Notes: generated by a model from the letters alone, not told the origin. A DNA stretch of 64,000 nucleotides from Tenrec ecaudatus (GCF_050624435.1 NC_134534.1:62457501-62521500), one strand, 5' to 3'; positions 45,039 through 57,770 are shown, numbered from the stretch's first letter. A program made the numbers and translations.

Positions 45039-47094
45039 AAGTCCGCCATATTGATTGAGAAACCAGAGTATGTGAATGTTCCTGTGATGAACATTTCTCA
45101 TACTTTGGGTTCACTTGGCAGGTGTTCTCTTTATTTTGGTAAGCCTAAAGATTTGATTGGGGTCAACTTGAAAGTGATTCCCATTTGCAACAAAAATATA
45201 TAACCCCCCACCCCCACCCCCAAAATCCCCCAAACCGTATTAAGTCTCCTTCAAATTCTACCTACTTTGTTGGCATAAAACTTGAAGCTCAGTGGTTGGG
45301 ATACCTTCCTCCTGTCACATCCAGTGCCTCCAATGAAACCAACTCTTAGCATCTTAAACTTTGAAATGTGTTTTGTGTTCTGGTGATATCTTGCCCCCAA
45401 AGTAAATGGTAGCTGATAATAGCTCTATAACTAGATTTTTTTTCTATTAACTGAGTAAATAGTCTCTTTATTTCCAGGGCTACTTTGAAAGTGTGTGTGT
45501 GTGTGTGTGTGTGTGTGTATTAAAGAATATATACATTGAAAGTGTAAGGGTGTGTGTTCGTATGTATGAAAACCCTTTAGATTTAGAAATAGAATTTGGG
45601 ATCATTGAGCCATTTTTTTTCTTTTCTTTTTCTGTGATTTGATGAACCAAGTACAAGGGTTAAAACCATGGACTTGGTGTATGGATGAAGTATACATTCC
45701 TATTTATCCACTCTATTGGAGATATATGTAAGTCTAATCCTGTTCAAGTCCAAATAGGAAGAAGTAAGAACAAGTAAGAAGACCACAGGCCGGTGAATAC
45801 CAACCTAAATGAATCTGAGATCAGTTGAATAAATCCATGCTCGGCAGTCTGTTGATGGCTTCTGGGGTAGGCAGATGAACAGGAAGTTAACAAAACAGAT
45901 GCAGGATCCAAATCCAGCAGTAGAAATCAACTAGCTTTCACACGCTGTCAATTTAAAGGAATAGTAGCCCCCACCCTGAAAGAAACCTCCCTCAATTATC
46001 TCAAGACTGACCAGATGAAGGCATCTACATCGACTCATTGCCATGACCTTTTTTTGGCAGGCTGGGTATTTTCCCCACTATTGCTTGGCTGCTGCACAGA
46101 AGACCCCATCATGATGTTGACTACACTACATTAGATGAAATCACGGGAGAATCCTGGCTCACCTGTTGGCATAAAACCTATCGTAACTCTTTTCTGTAAA
46201 ACCTCATGCTGGTTACAAAGAACTCTAGACACAATGACTGAAAACTGAAGGCAAGTCTTGTCTTCATGCAGCAAACACGTAACTTTTTATGATTAACAAC
46301 TCCCTTCTTGCGTTAGTAGAGTCAAAGGACTCAGCCACATTTAATCATCCAATTAAAAGAAGAACGTTCCATTTTTAGGCTCTTTGTTTCACCTAAAGAA
46401 TTTTGGAAAGAATATCTTGACATACATATTTACACTGTAAAATGAAAAAATTCTGTTTCTTAATCTTAAATCATACATTTTAGTGCTATAATTATAACAC
46501 GAGGCCCTTGGCATCTGTGAATTAAGCATATGTAACATTTCCATCATATGTAACATTTTTCATCATATTACGTATATGAAGGGGTTTCAAAAAGATCATG
46601 GAAAACTACCGTTATCTTGTGGTTTCAAGTGTTCTGAAGCCCCTCCTCCTTTAAGGTGAATGTTAGGAAAGTCTTAAATAATGCATTGATGCCTGTCGAG
46701 AAAATGATATATGTAACAAATTCAAAGATAGTTCTAGCCAACAATGAATATATAATTAGGCATGTAGTCACAATCTTAGTCTTCATGCACTAATATGTCT
46801 CAAGTTAATGGTTTTATTAGGCCCTCTTTTTTTTATAGGCCCTCTTTTTATAGCTACTTTTTCACAGTCTGATCTCCCTCTACTCATGAACAGATAAAAC
46901 TTGTATGTTCTGTAAAGTAAGTATGTGACTCTTATTTTTATATTCTGTAAGAATAGATATTCAGTAACTGCTTCAACATCCCAGGCACTGTAGATAGTGC
47001 TGAAAGTAGAGTGATATAGAAAAGAGTTACATTCTAAATTCAAAGGACTTTAATTTCTATGATGAACCAAGAACATTAAACATTAATTGTGCCC
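45039..47094. other. Unassigned sequence with simple repeats
   Basis: No gene recognised. It contains a CCCCCAC-rich stretch near 45206-45232 and a (GT)n run at about 45491-45519. A short 'ggggtttcaaaaagatcatg' segment near 46578 resembles mammalian mariner-type relics, but too little remains to name it. Confidence 0.4.
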
Positions 47095-47195
47095 AAATGT
47101 AATCTCCATGTAGATTGGAATTTTTTCTCTTTTGTTAATTGTACCCAGCTCTGAAAAATCACTTCATAAATATCTGTTGAATGATTAAATAAATA
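47095..47195 (+). mobile_element. L2-like ancient fragment
   Basis: Reads the LINE-2 3' tail pattern in decayed form: 'atgtaatctccatgtagatt', then 'ttttttctcttttgtt', then 'gtacccagctctg', and 'aaatatctgttgaatgatta' at the end. No coding sequence. Confidence 0.55.
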
Positions 47196-50100
47196 CAAGA
47201 AGGAATAAATGGAATAGAAGACCCTATGGAACCATATAATAGAAAGACTTACCTCAGTGTAAAGGTCATGGAGCTCTCTCAGTTCATGTCGAAGCAGAAC
47301 TGTAGTGATTAACTGTATAGAACAATTCTGAGGCTAGTAACCAGAGGTAGGCAAAGACCAGTCCCAGAAGAAAGCAGTCAATACTTATCCCAGGTGACCT
47401 GAGGAAACATAGCAAGGGTTGACAGGCCATTTGATCCGTGGATAAAAGGGATTTGGTGGAAATGGAATGAGAAGCTTCCAGGCCTATGGAGAAGATTATG
47501 ATTATAAAGATTCAAGTGTCTATTGTTTACAATAATGCTTGATTAAAGGCTTGTCTCCAGGTTCCAACTGAAGGAACACTGATAAATTATAATGGAGACT
47601 TTCACCCCAATACATTTTGAAATACCTTACTAATTGCTTCCTTAACTCTATTCTCTCCTCCTTTAATCCATTCTACTTATGCTTGTAAAAACCTCCTCAC
47701 TGGGCCCAGTAGTGAAAAAGCATTGTAGGAGAAATTATTCAAAGCACAATAAGTGATGATAACCCCCAAATCCTTGCAATTCTTTTCATTTGAAAGAAAG
47801 TATAGTCATCCATATTAATTGTGTCTAGATTGTCAAACTATTACTAAATAAGAGAACAATGGTGAAGGCTGATCATTACTAGAAATATAATCACCACCAG
47901 GAACACAGTGGAAAATGGGAAGTAATTGGCCTATGATTTGGGGAATGAATTTGGCTGTATATTTTTGTTTGTAAATCTGAATTCAGTTTACAAAAAATGG
48001 CAGTCTTGTGATGTCTTAGAGGAAAGACACTGCTTTCCTCTTCCTAATTCTTCTCTGAACATTTAAATTACTTTATTTAACAACACAGTTTTTCTTAAGT
48101 ACTGTACATATGCTGATTTATAAATACTCTCGAGGAACAGTGAGGGTAAATCAAATTTCCTATGAAACACTGCGGAGGAGTTTTTTTCTTGACAATGTCT
48201 AAGAGTTAAAGATCAAGTTTCTGGAAGATTTATTGGTGGGGGTGGTGGTGGGCTTCACGAAAGTTCTGTTTAAAAGGAGGGGCATTTGTAAGAGCTACAG
48301 GGTTTCAAATCCCTTTCCATTTCTTTCCCAAATTGGCAGTCTCAGTAATATTTTGTTTGGAGTTTTCACATTTGCCTAGTCTTCATTAAAATATGGAAGA
48401 ATATTGGTGGAATCACATATCAGTCTAAATTGGGCCCAATCAAAGTTCAGTTTTATTGGAAGATTTTGGATCAACTCAACCTCCAGGACTGAATGCAGCC
48501 TTCTTAATTTTCTCTTGAATCTGCACTTAAATGGGCATCTGTAAAATCCTAATTACTAACTAAAGTAACATTATCTGCACTTTTCCTTTGTTAACAGATA
48601 TTACTTTTGCTTTTTTCAGGAGTCCTGCCAGAAATTACCTACTGAATGCTCAATTATCCACCTCCTCACAGCAAAACATTATTTTAATATAAACTTTTCA
48701 CTGTAGTCAGCAACTATTGTGTATTTCCTTCAAATTGACTGTCGTATCTTATTATAAAATATAAAAGGAAATGGCTGGAACTCTTAGGGTTAGGCAGAGT
48801 CATTTTACTGTGGTTTGGCTCCTATTTGCAGCATATTTTCTATTCAGCAAGCCCTAACAGGAAGATGGGAAAATAAAAGAATCTATGAAATAAACAAAGG
48901 AGTTAAAAAGAGAAACATGCACAGTATATCAATTGGACCTAGCCATCTCTAAAAAATTAAACGCAGATCCTTCTTAGTGCTAACCTACTGTGTTATGCAA
49001 GAAATGTAAATATCTCCTTAATGCAAAGATTAGTATCTAGGTTAAATCAGTTTCAGGTTTCCTGCCTGATAACAAATCTCATTTATATTCTGAATACCAA
49101 ATGGGGTTGAGCCAAAAATGGTTGCAAGCTAATTTTTTTCTTTTTTTAAAAATTCAATCTGAATATAGAGTGACAGTCATTAAATGTCCTCATTGATTGT
49201 GGCTTATTATTCAATTATCTAAATGCTGAGCTCAAGAGCAAATGGGAATTCCTCATTACAATCTCACTATGAAATCCAGAAATGTAGACTAAATATGTCC
49301 AAATATCTCTCCCACAGTATTTTCTGAACTTCCCACTGTTATAATATTGGCTATCCAAATATCATGTTCAATAATTAAAAGAAGAATTTAAAATATAGTA
49401 CCTTGTTTAGTCCTGAAAAGTAATATATCATAGTATATTATCTGCTTTTCCACAATGCAGGCAATGGCTTATTTTAAAGAAAGGTGAAAGAATGCAAATG
49501 AATTATTAATTAGCATGGTGCTTGCTCCCTTTTAGAATTGTTAACTTTCAGGATAATGCATACCCCAAAGTAAATCTTTCATTGACCAATATATGTATGT
49601 CTAATTAATCAAGACTTTGGAATCCTCTTTATTTTAATCATTTGTATGTTGGCAAGATTGTTCCTTATGGGTCCCCTCAACAATAGACTAGAAATTAAGT
49701 ATATCAATCGGACATATTGAAGAAAATAATACTCACCCAGACTATAATAGTTGTATGTACTCTTATTCTTATACATGGAAAAGCATTGTAGAGTCAAATT
49801 CATAGTATGAATACCAACTTGCGATAAGGTTAGTTGTATTAAAGGTACCTGGAGGGAGGGAGAGAAGTCCAGTGGTAGAGCTTGTTTAGATTCTGAGAAT
49901 TAAAATATCATCTCCTGGTGTGATAAGGTCCTACCTTGGAAAGAGTCCATTTTGAAAATGAAAAACAATGAAGAATAATTTGTCTATTTGCTGGTAGTTG
50001 TGTCAGTGGAAGATTCTTCAATGTTTTCCAAGGCTTTCTTCCCTGGAAAAGGTGAGTGTTCTTTTGATTTGTTAATCTATATGTGTATGTGTGCATGTGA

Positions 50101-50202
50101 ATTGCTGCCTGAATTCAAACCGTTAGCAGATAGGAGGCTAGCCTTTGACTGTTTGATACATGAGGCCATCAGTAGTCAGAACTGACCCAACATCCACTGG
50201 CT
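47196..50202. other. About 3 kb without recognised elements
   Basis: The longest stretch of the window with no identified repeat. It is AT-rich, with no open frame above about 65 codons and no visible promoter or RNA gene. If any single-copy regulatory sequence is present in this window, this is a likely place, but I see nothing specific. Confidence 0.5.
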
Positions 50203-50437
50203 GGTTTAGGAGTCACTGGATGGTGCAAACGGTTGACATACTTGCTGTCAACAAAACTGCTGATGGGTCAAGTATACCTAGACTGTTCAGCAGCAAGGTC
50301 TGGTGATTTGTTAAAAACCAAACAATTAATAGCAACAACAACAACATCAAAGACAATTGAAAGCCTAGGAACACTACTCTGATATGACTGAGGTCACCAT
50401 TAGAATTGACTAAATGCCATTTCTTTTTTTTTTTACA
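50203..50437 (+). mobile_element. AfroSINE with RTE-type tail
   Basis: A plus-strand AfroSINE, decayed. The head is 'aggagtcactggatggtgca' and 'aaacggttgacatacttgct'. A tail of 'aacaacaacaac' near 50337 is followed by a second tail-like segment 'gatatgactgaggtcacca'. Confidence 0.65.
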
Positions 50438-50645
50438 GGACTTGGCATTAGGTCACATGCATCAACTGTGCTTTTACTTCAGCTTTGTTCACATTTTCAG
50501 CAACCTCTATGGCTCTTCCTAAAATAATTATTTCATTCTATATCTGCTGTTTAATTTTTCAACTTCGTTCCAATCTCCTAAGAACCCCATTGGAAAGAAA
50601 GATGATTTAAATATTCACGAACTTCTCAAGGTTCTCTAATAAATT

Positions 50646-51512
50646 TGAGGTGGAGTGAAACCTCTTAGCATGACTCTTCTTCTCAAGATTCGGTAACTCC
50701 CACCACATGATTGGGTGGGACTACATAAAGAGAGCATGCGGAGCACTAATCGCGAGGACTGAGCAGCTTCTGATCCCACCCCCTTGGCTATAAGAATGAG
50801 CCATCTTCCGAAGAGCAGCAGAAAGAGAAACCCTGCGGACCATGGAAGAACACAAACAAGATCTCTGAACTGGCAGAGGCCAGTGACATCAGATACACCA
50901 GCTGCTAAGGCGCAGAGACTCAGAGGAGCACTACAGAGACCATGGGGATACCTTGGTCTGCTAATGACAAGTTCAGCAGTTCAAAACCACCAGCTGCTTG
51001 AAGGGAGAAAGATGAGACTTTCTACTTCAGAAAGAGTTACCATCTTGAAAGCCCTCGGAGGCAGTCTCCCTGCTATAGGGTCAGTATGAGTTGAAATGGA
51101 TTCTATGGCAGTGAGGGTTTGTTTGTTTGTTTTTTTCTACTCATCTTGCCCAAGACTATGGAACTGTGGGACAGAGCAATAGGCTGGCTGGCTTCCTGGC
51201 CCATGGAGGCAAAGGCCAAGAGATCATGTGTCTGTAAGGTGAAAAACTGGGGAGAGATTTGGCCGCTGGCTGTTGAGACCACTGGCTGTAGCCTTGCTGT
51301 TTGCTGATCCTGACTCATGGTAACCTATTAGCTTCCCTAAGAGACCCCTTACTTGTGAACATTGTTCTGAGTTCTCTGTGGCCATTTCATTGAATTGGAG
51401 TTAGCATAGAAGTAACTGTCATGGGAGGAACACTAGAAGAACGGAGTAGGGTCCCTGCCTCAGGGGAATAGGGAAACCAGAGAAGAGAGTTCCGCTTCCA
51501 TTGCTGTTTACA
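50646..51512 (+). mobile_element. LTR-like family C, with AfroSINE inside
   Basis: Begins TGAGGTGGAGTGAAACCTCT and ends TGCTGTTTACA, like 39689-40433. Block order is the same: 'aactcccaccacatgattgg', 'gcagcaga', 'gcagaggccagtgac' and 'ctcaggggaatagggaaacc'. It is enlarged by an AfroSINE at 50950-51133. The flanks aaatt and aaaaa agree only in part, so a target duplication is not established. Confidence 0.75.
50950..51133 (+). mobile_element. AfroSINE inside LTR-like repeat
   Basis: The most readable AfroSINE in the window: head 'ctgctaatgacaagttcagc', body 'gagaaagatgagactttcta' and 'gaaagagttaccatcttgaa'. Then comes the tail shared with RTE, 'tagggtcagtatgagttgaa' and 'tctatggcagtgagggtttg', and a (GTTT)n end. 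The tail shows the SINE borrows the RTE 3' end. Confidence 0.9.
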
Positions 51513-51709
51513 AAAAACATACATATCCACCCCAAACACCATCACCTACAATATCAGCTTTAAATGCCTTCTTATTTGAAAGATCAACTTATAGAAAGGG
51601 TTTATATGGAAAATAAATGTACTATCTTTTATAAATAAGATAATTTAGAAACCTTTATTTTAAAAATCCACCATTCACATAACTTGAGTTTAGTCACTAT
51701 CTATGCTCT
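51513..51709. other. Unassigned sequence
   Basis: Short AT-rich interval. Nothing recognised. Confidence 0.35.
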
Positions 51710-52165
51710 TATACATTTTTATTAAGAATTAATTCGATGTCGTAACATCTTTTTGCCATTTTGGGGAGTTCTACACATATGATAACAATCCACAGTTCAA
51801 TTAGGTCAAGCATGATTGTACAATTGTTGCCACCATCATTTTCAAAGCATTTTCTTTCTTCTTGCACTCTTTGGTATCAGCTCCCCTTTATCCCTGCCCT
51901 TCTCTCCCCTACCCTCCAGGAACCTTTTTTATTATAAGAAATAGTATTATTATTTTTATTCCTCCCACCTCCCCATATCTTACACAAGCCGGTGTTTGCA
52001 TTCATCTGCCATTCTATTGTCTGTTCCGCTTGAGTGGGCTTAATACTGTAGTCATTGCTATAACTTCCTCCTTTGACCCTCTTCTCCCCTTCTTTTTCTG
52101 TGCCCTCGGGGAATCATTATTCCAATTATAATTCCCAAAGGGTTTATATATATTGCATTTCATGC
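51710..52165 (-). mobile_element. Older L1 3' end, minus strand
   Basis: Reversed old L1 3' end with a T-rich start, 'cattttcaaagcatttt' and 'ggtatcagctcccctttatc', then 'acaagccggtgtttgcattc'. This 3' UTR is a different, older type from the one at 1-1360. Confidence 0.6.
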
Positions 52166-52711
52166 ATCAAACCAGGCGGAGCACTGGGACCGCTCCACCC
52201 TTGACAGCAGGAAGAGCAGCGGGGTCTGTAGAAGGCGTGCCTTTGGAACATGAATGCTGAGGACTAGAAGAGTACAGATGCTGCTGGATAAGCGGGTTTG
52301 GGGAGACGGAGCCCTGAAAGAAAAGGGGAATGGACCAATGGATTTTGTCAGGGCCTGCTCGCTACTCAGCACCAGGACAATAGTTAGACATGGAACTACT
52401 AGCACGGGCTCCATTGTTTTTCTTTTCTCTCTCTCTTGGCCTCTGTCTATATAAGATAGGATGGATAAGCAATCCCAAGGAGACCAAAGTTTCCGGGGGT
52501 GGCGGGCATGGGAGAGGAGAAGGTAAGGGGATGGGAGAGATACGCCAAAAACAAGGACAGGGGTATAGCACGAGAGCTAAAAGTGATGGTGAGGAGGGGA
52601 TAGAGTTCCTGGTCTTGTTTGATCAATTGAAATGTATCCGAGAGAATTGCTGAGAGGCAAACCATGGGTAAATATGATAGTGGAACAGGAGGAAAGGAGA
52701 AAGCAAAGGAA
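52166..52711. other. GC-rich unclassified stretch
   Basis: Moderately GC-rich sequence with a TATATAAG at about 52447. The pattern of a C-rich start, a TATA-like box and a purine-rich end is LTR-like, but no TG/CA ends or flanking repeats were found. It may be a fragment of an LTR or an L1. Confidence 0.35.
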
Positions 52712-53056
52712 ACGTCCTACTTCTTCAGACTCACACAACACACACAATGACGCCAAATGCAGGAAGATCACAGGCCAGTGGGTGGAGAGTCTTGTGGATC
52801 CAGTGATGGTGTAAGTATCTCAGGACTGGCAGGGGTCTCCATGGGGCTCCTCTGGCTCCAGAGCTCCAGAGTAGCTCCATGTGTCTTGTCAAAGGAAATA
52901 TCTCACAGGGAGTGAGACTGTGTCCTGCCTCCAGAGAACTCTTTATCTCCTTAGTGCTTCCAAATGAGGTCATCAAACTGTGACCCGATTGACAGACTAA
53001 ACTCCACCCCTTCACTCGTAAATCTCAAAGTGACAACAGATTGTGTAAGTACCACA
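52712..53056 (+). mobile_element. LTR-like family A, 3' part
   Basis: Matches the right two thirds of 23200-23666: 'acacacaatgacgccaaatg', 'atcacaggccagtggg', 'gtgatggtgtaagtatctca', 'ctggcaggggtctcc', 'gagtgagactgtgtcctgcc'. It ends TAAGTACCACA. The left end is missing. Confidence 0.85.
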
Positions 53057-53462
53057 CTGTGGGTTCAGTGATATGAAGGGAAAGGATCTAAACATTTACA
53101 TTTAATGGGCTTTTAGTCCAGTGGATGAGTGGGACTTGGGAGAATGATGAGCTATGACACAGGTTTCTCAATATACCCCACATAGGTACTTCACTAAACA
53201 CAACCCCCTCTTGTTTATCCTTATGTGAAATTAGAATGAGTGTTCTCATATTCAACATCTATTTCTCATGCTAAAGATCCTTTCTTGACAACTCTACTAT
53301 TCCACATCGCCTGAACACAAAGTCAAAGATTTTCCATATGACATAACAGCATAGTAAAATCTGGTGTTTGCTTACATCTCACACTCACGTAATTAACTAT
53401 TCTGTCATATATATATATTCCTAATATTATTAGCATTTTCACTGCTCTTTATTCTATGTGGG
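53057..53462. other. Unassigned sequence
   Basis: AT-rich, nothing recognised. Confidence 0.35.
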
Positions 53463-53644
53463 ATTTTTCTTTCTTTTTAAAAAATTATTGTGAATTGCAT
53501 AAAAAATTTCTGAGCAGATCATCAGTTTTACTTTTAGCAATTCATACACATTTTGTATCAAATCATCTACCCCAATCCCTCACTTATCCCACTTCCTCTG
53601 TGCTTTCTGTTTCTATTCTTTCTTCTTCGCACACTCGGTGAACT
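53463..53644 (-). mobile_element. L1 3' end, minus strand
   Basis: Reversed older L1 3' terminus: 'aattgcataaaaaatttctg', 'gcaattcatacacattttgt', 'cccaatccctcacttatccc'. It is continuous with 54259 across the RTE insertion. Confidence 0.65.
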
Positions 53645-54258
53645 CTTGTTGCTGTTGCTAAGGTGTCATCCAGACCGGACAACCCTTAGTGACCTTATGC
53701 ACAGCACCACTAAACATTGCCTGTATCTGTGACATCCTCACAATCATTCCTAGCATTAAGTCCATTGTACAGTCATGATATTAATCCATCTCCTTGAGGC
53801 TCTTCCTCTCCTTCGCTGCCCTTCTGTTTTACCAAGCTTGATGTCCTACTCCGGACTGGTGTTTCCTGGCAGCATGTCCAAAATATGTTAGATGAAGTCT
53901 CTCCATCCTTGCCTCTAAGGAGTACTCTGCCCATATTCCTTCCAAGACAGATCACTTTGTCCTTTTAGGAGTCCTAGACACTTTCAATATTCTTCTCCAG
54001 TACTACGATTCAAATGCACCAATTTTTCATTAGTCTTCTTGATTCAGTAACCAACTTACACATGTACGTGAGGCAATGGAAAATATTCTGGCTTGGATAA
54101 GACACACCTTAGTCCACAAAGCAATATTTTTCTATACTCTAAAAACCACTTGTTTAACAGACTTACCTAATGAAATACATTCTTTGATCTCTAGACTGCT
54201 GCTTCCATGAGAATTGATTGTTGATTCAAGCAAGTCAACATCCTCGATAGATTATACA
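53645..54258 (-). mobile_element. RTE/BovB LINE copy E, 3' end
   Basis: Reversed RTE 3' end starting with 'ttgttgctgttgctaaggtg' and continuing through 'gtgaccttatgcacagcacc' and 'ttcctggcagcatgtccaaa' to 54258. It lies within the minus-strand L1 and is therefore younger than that L1 copy. Confidence 0.85.
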
Positions 54259-56354
54259 TTGTTATTATTTTCATATCTCACACTAATTGCTGTCTCCCTT
54301 CCCCCATTTTTCTGCTCTTCTTCCCCCTGAAGAGGGGTTATGTGTCCATCATTATGATCGGTTCTCTCTCCCTTTTTCCCGCTTCCCCTACCTTTCTGGT
54401 ATCACTATTCCCACTCTTGTTCCTGGATTCTGTGTGTCATGAGCTTCCATCTCTTATCTGTACCTGTGTTCATGTTCTGGTCTAGTTTGAATTGAGAAAC
54501 AGCACTGAGGTCATGTTAGTGGGGGTGTGTGTGTGTGTGAGGAAGCCTCAAGGAACCAGAAGAATATAGTGAGTATCATTGATGATTTTCTGCACCCTGG
54601 TTGACTCATCCCTTCCCTGTGGCCCCTCCATAGGGGGCTTGTTCCATTGTCTACAGATGGGCTTTGGATCTCTGCTCCAAACCCCTTTGTTCTCAACAAT
54701 ATGTGTTTTTTGTTTCTTTGTTCTGTGTCTGCTGATGCCTATTATGTGGTCCCTATGACTCATGATCACACAGGCAGTGTGCTTCTTCCATGTGAACTTG
54801 TTGCTTCTCTGCTGAATGGCAGCGTGTGTTACTTCATGCCTTTAAGACCCCAGACACTTTATCTTTTAATAGTCATGCACCATCCACCTTCTTCGCCACA
54901 TTTGCTTATGCACCCGTTTTGTCTTCAGCGATTGTGTTGGGAGGGTGAACATCACACACTGCCAATTGTTAGAAGAAAGTGTTCTTGTATTAAGGAAGGT
55001 CCCGAATCCTATCCCCTACCTCAGTGTATTTCCATATAAGTATAGGTACATTGTCCAATACCCCTGTTTTTATGGATTAATTTATTTACATAAGTTCATC
55101 ACTATGTTTATACCTTTATCCATTACTTTGCTTCCTAGGTCCTTCCTTTGTTTCCTCTTACCTTCCTCCTGCCACACTGTTACTGTCCCCTTATTTCTGG
55201 CTCTTGATACCTCCTCTTAGCTAGTTTGTTGTTACTCTGACAACCCCTCCTCCAATCCCTATCTCCTCCTTGTTATTGATTCCAAACCCTAATTGTTCCC
55301 CTGTGTATGGTGCTCCCTGCTCACCACCCCCTTCTCCCACCACCCTGACTCCCAGATCTCCCCGGGACTCTTGTTCCCACTGCTTTCTCCTCAGGCATGC
55401 TTCCCATACCTATGTTATATAGGTAAGCACACAGACTCTGACAAAGCCCATACTGAGTTTTTTAAAAGATTGCAAAGAGGAGAAGAAACAAAGAAAAAAG
55501 AAATGGAAGGGGAAAAGTAGAGAGGGGGAGGAGAAATATTAAAAAAAATCCTAGGTCTGTTCACTATCCTTCATGACTGTTCATGAGCTGCCCCTCCTTT
55601 CCTGAAGACCATTTGTGGGGGCTCTTAAAGGGCTTTATAGTTTTGCTTTGCTCCAGCTGCTAGTCTGTTATATTCTTTCTTCTTTTGACCCACTGTGGGG
55701 GGTTCAAACCACACTACCTCCCACCATGTGACCCCAGAAATGTCCACTATTGCAGTCTGCTCCAGTAAGGGGACATCCTGACACAAGCTTTTGTCAGCCA
55801 CCCAGTCCCCTCTATGTTCATTAGCTCCCCGCAGGGATGTCATCCTCCTGGAGTTGTTTGTCAGCATGGGGTCAGGCTCTTTCTTTCTTCTTCTTTCTTC
55901 TTGATCTGCTTCTGTGTGGGTGTGGCATGCTAGCCCCTCTCCCTAACTTGTAGGTTTAGTGTTGTTCTCTGTCACGCCTATTTTTATGTAGGGGGTCAGT
56001 TTGGCTCTAGTTTGGGCCAGTCCTGTAGCTCCCTGTTTGCAGGCATTCTTCCATGTGGTCACATTGTCCTCATGGTTTGGTGCATCATGATAGGGTCTGC
56101 ATGCCCCCTCCCGATTCTGTGGAGACAAGACCAGTACTCACCCCCTGGGTGGGTTAGTGCCCTGCTCCCTTCATCATCATTTCAGTTTTCACTTCCCCCT
56201 TTTCTCCCTCCCCTCTCCCTCCTTTCCCCAGATTTGTGTTAGACCAACATGTACCTCCATGGGTTTGGTCTAGCCTCCTCCTGACTCTCTGTACCTCAAC
56301 CCGTATGTTATAATACAGGTGGCTTCTCTTCTATCCCTACCATGGTGATTACAA
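54259..56354 (-). mobile_element. L1 3' UTR, minus strand, older subfamily
   Basis: Reversed L1 3' UTR. It shows one copy of the 'ttcttccatgtgaacttgtt' module (54780-54950), like that in the other copies but more diverged. A further pyrimidine-rich 3' UTR of about 1.3 kb follows (55030-56350). A (GT)n run is at about 54524-54540. No protein function is encoded. Confidence 0.75.
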
Positions 56355-56725
56355 TTACCTCAGGGGGCTCATGATGTACTTCTCCTTTTGTGATTGTTTG
56401 ACTTCACTTAGCATAATTTTCTCCAACTCTTTGCATGAAAAGATGTGTTTCATGTGCTTATCAGTGCTTTTTAGTGATGCATAGAACTCCGTTGTGTGTA
56501 TGTGCCAGAGTTTACTGATCCACTCATCGACTGATGGAAATTTATGTTGTTTCCAACTCTTTGCAATTGTGAATTGTGCCACAATAACCATTGGAGCGCA
56601 TATGACTAGTCATGGTTTATTTCTTAACTCTTCTGGGTATAATGTTATCAGCTCATTAGCTTCTGGTTGGATTTGGGCGATATGGTGTACTCCTGTTTGT
56701 GTTTGGTGAATATTGGTCTTATGGT
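56355..56725 (-). pseudogene. L1 ORF2 C-terminal end
   Basis: A minus-strand frame (56591-56355) reads IAKSWKQHKFPSVDEWISKL, then WHIHTTEFYASLKS, then CKELEKIMLSEV. This is the conserved C-terminal end of L1 ORF2 (Trp-Lys-x-Pro and W-I-x-K-x-W-x-I-x-T motifs). The reverse transcriptase and endonuclease that should precede it on this strand are absent. ORF1 sequence begins immediately upstream in element order. Confidence 0.85.
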
Positions 56726-57473
56726 CATAGTGAGTCAGCAAGGATCTTCTGCGTATTCTTTAAGATTTACCTTGTCCTTAGAGACCCTTATTTCTCGTTC
56801 TGTATTAAGAGATAATTTGGCAGGATAAAGGATTCTTGTGGAACTATTTTTTTCTTTCAGCTTTTGGAAGATGTTACTCCATTCTCTCATCCTCTTCATG
56901 GTTTCTGTTGATAGGTCTGAGCATATATTTACCTGAAAACCATGTATATAACTGTCTTTCTTTCTCTTTTTCTCCTTTTCCTCAAAGTTGGATAGTTTAA
57001 CTATTATATGCATTGGTGAGTTCTTACTGGGGTTTAAGCTAATTGGTGTCCTCTCTGCTTCCTGTATGAGTGACTAATTCTCATTCATTGAGGTGGAGAA
57101 GTTTTCTCCCAGAAATTCCCGTGTAATTTTAGTTGTTGACCTCTTCACTGTGTCTTGTTCGGCAGGCCAATAATTTAGATGTTGTTCCTCTCATGGCATC
57201 TGTTATTGATCTCAGGTTTTCTTCCACCTCTTTATTTATCCTGTTTGATTGTCTCTCATTTGCTGAGGTCTGCCTGATTGTCTTCGACATCACTGATATG
57301 ATTTCAGCCTCCTCTTGGCTGTTTATGAGATCCATGATCTTATGTGCAACTTCTGCTACTTTGTCCATTAGCTCCTGTATTTCCCTTTGGTGCATGGACT
57401 TCATCCCCTCTATCGTGCACTTTATCTCCTCTATCATTGCATCCTTAATCTGTTTAGCTTCCCTCATCTCCTG
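56726..57473 (-). pseudogene. L1 ORF1 remnant, minus strand
   Basis: In element order, a coiled-coil N-terminal frame (57509-57129) contains EMREAKQIKDAMIEEIKCTI and MDKVAEVAHKIMDLI, with heptad-spaced hydrophobic residues. A C-terminal piece follows (57013-56735), with MKRMREWSNIFQKLKEKNSS and RILYPAKLSL, the CTD signature of L1 ORF1 proteins. The RNA-recognition region between them is shortened and broken. The N-terminal end is cut by the LTR-like repeat at 57474. Confidence 0.85.
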
Positions 57474-57770
57474 TGTGTTAGTCGAGGTAAACAAAGAAAA
57501 CAAATCCACAGAAACTCATATGTATAAGAGAGAATTTTGTGTAAAGGGTAAGAGTACATTAAGAAACATCTCAACCCAGTGCTGTCCAAGCCCACAAGTC
57601 CAACATTAGCCTATATGTCCGACACCAATATACAAAGTCCTCCTCAATCTCACAAAACACATGCAATGACACCGAGTGCAGGAGGAAAGCTGAATCAGTA
57701 AGCATCTCAGTGCTGGCAGGGGTCTCCACACAGCTGCTCCAGCACACAGGTAATCAATCTAGTTGCGGGT
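57474..57770 (+). mobile_element. LTR-like family A, 5' part
   Basis: Begins TGTGTTAGTCGAGGTAAACA. It carries the family A 5' half: 'actcatatgtataagagaga', 'gtacattaagaaacatctca', 'atgacaccgagtgcagga', 'gcatctcagtgctggcaggg'. It is inserted in L1 ORF1 and loses its 3' half near 57770. Confidence 0.85.

Noticed and set aside
44176..45240. C-rich runs as a CpG island or promoter
   Set aside because: They are short CCAAAC and CCCCAC simple runs without CpG enrichment or a downstream gene.
46570..46660. Short mariner-type relic
   Set aside because: Only about 30 bases look familiar. That is not enough to annotate an element.
50203..51133. tRNA gene from AfroSINE heads
   Set aside because: The heads are tRNA-derived but lack an intact cloverleaf and are followed by SINE body and tail.
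57133..57609. 158-codon plus-strand open frame rich in Ser, Ile and Cys
   Set aside because: It is the antisense of the coiled-coil part of L1 ORF1 and runs into an LTR-like repeat.
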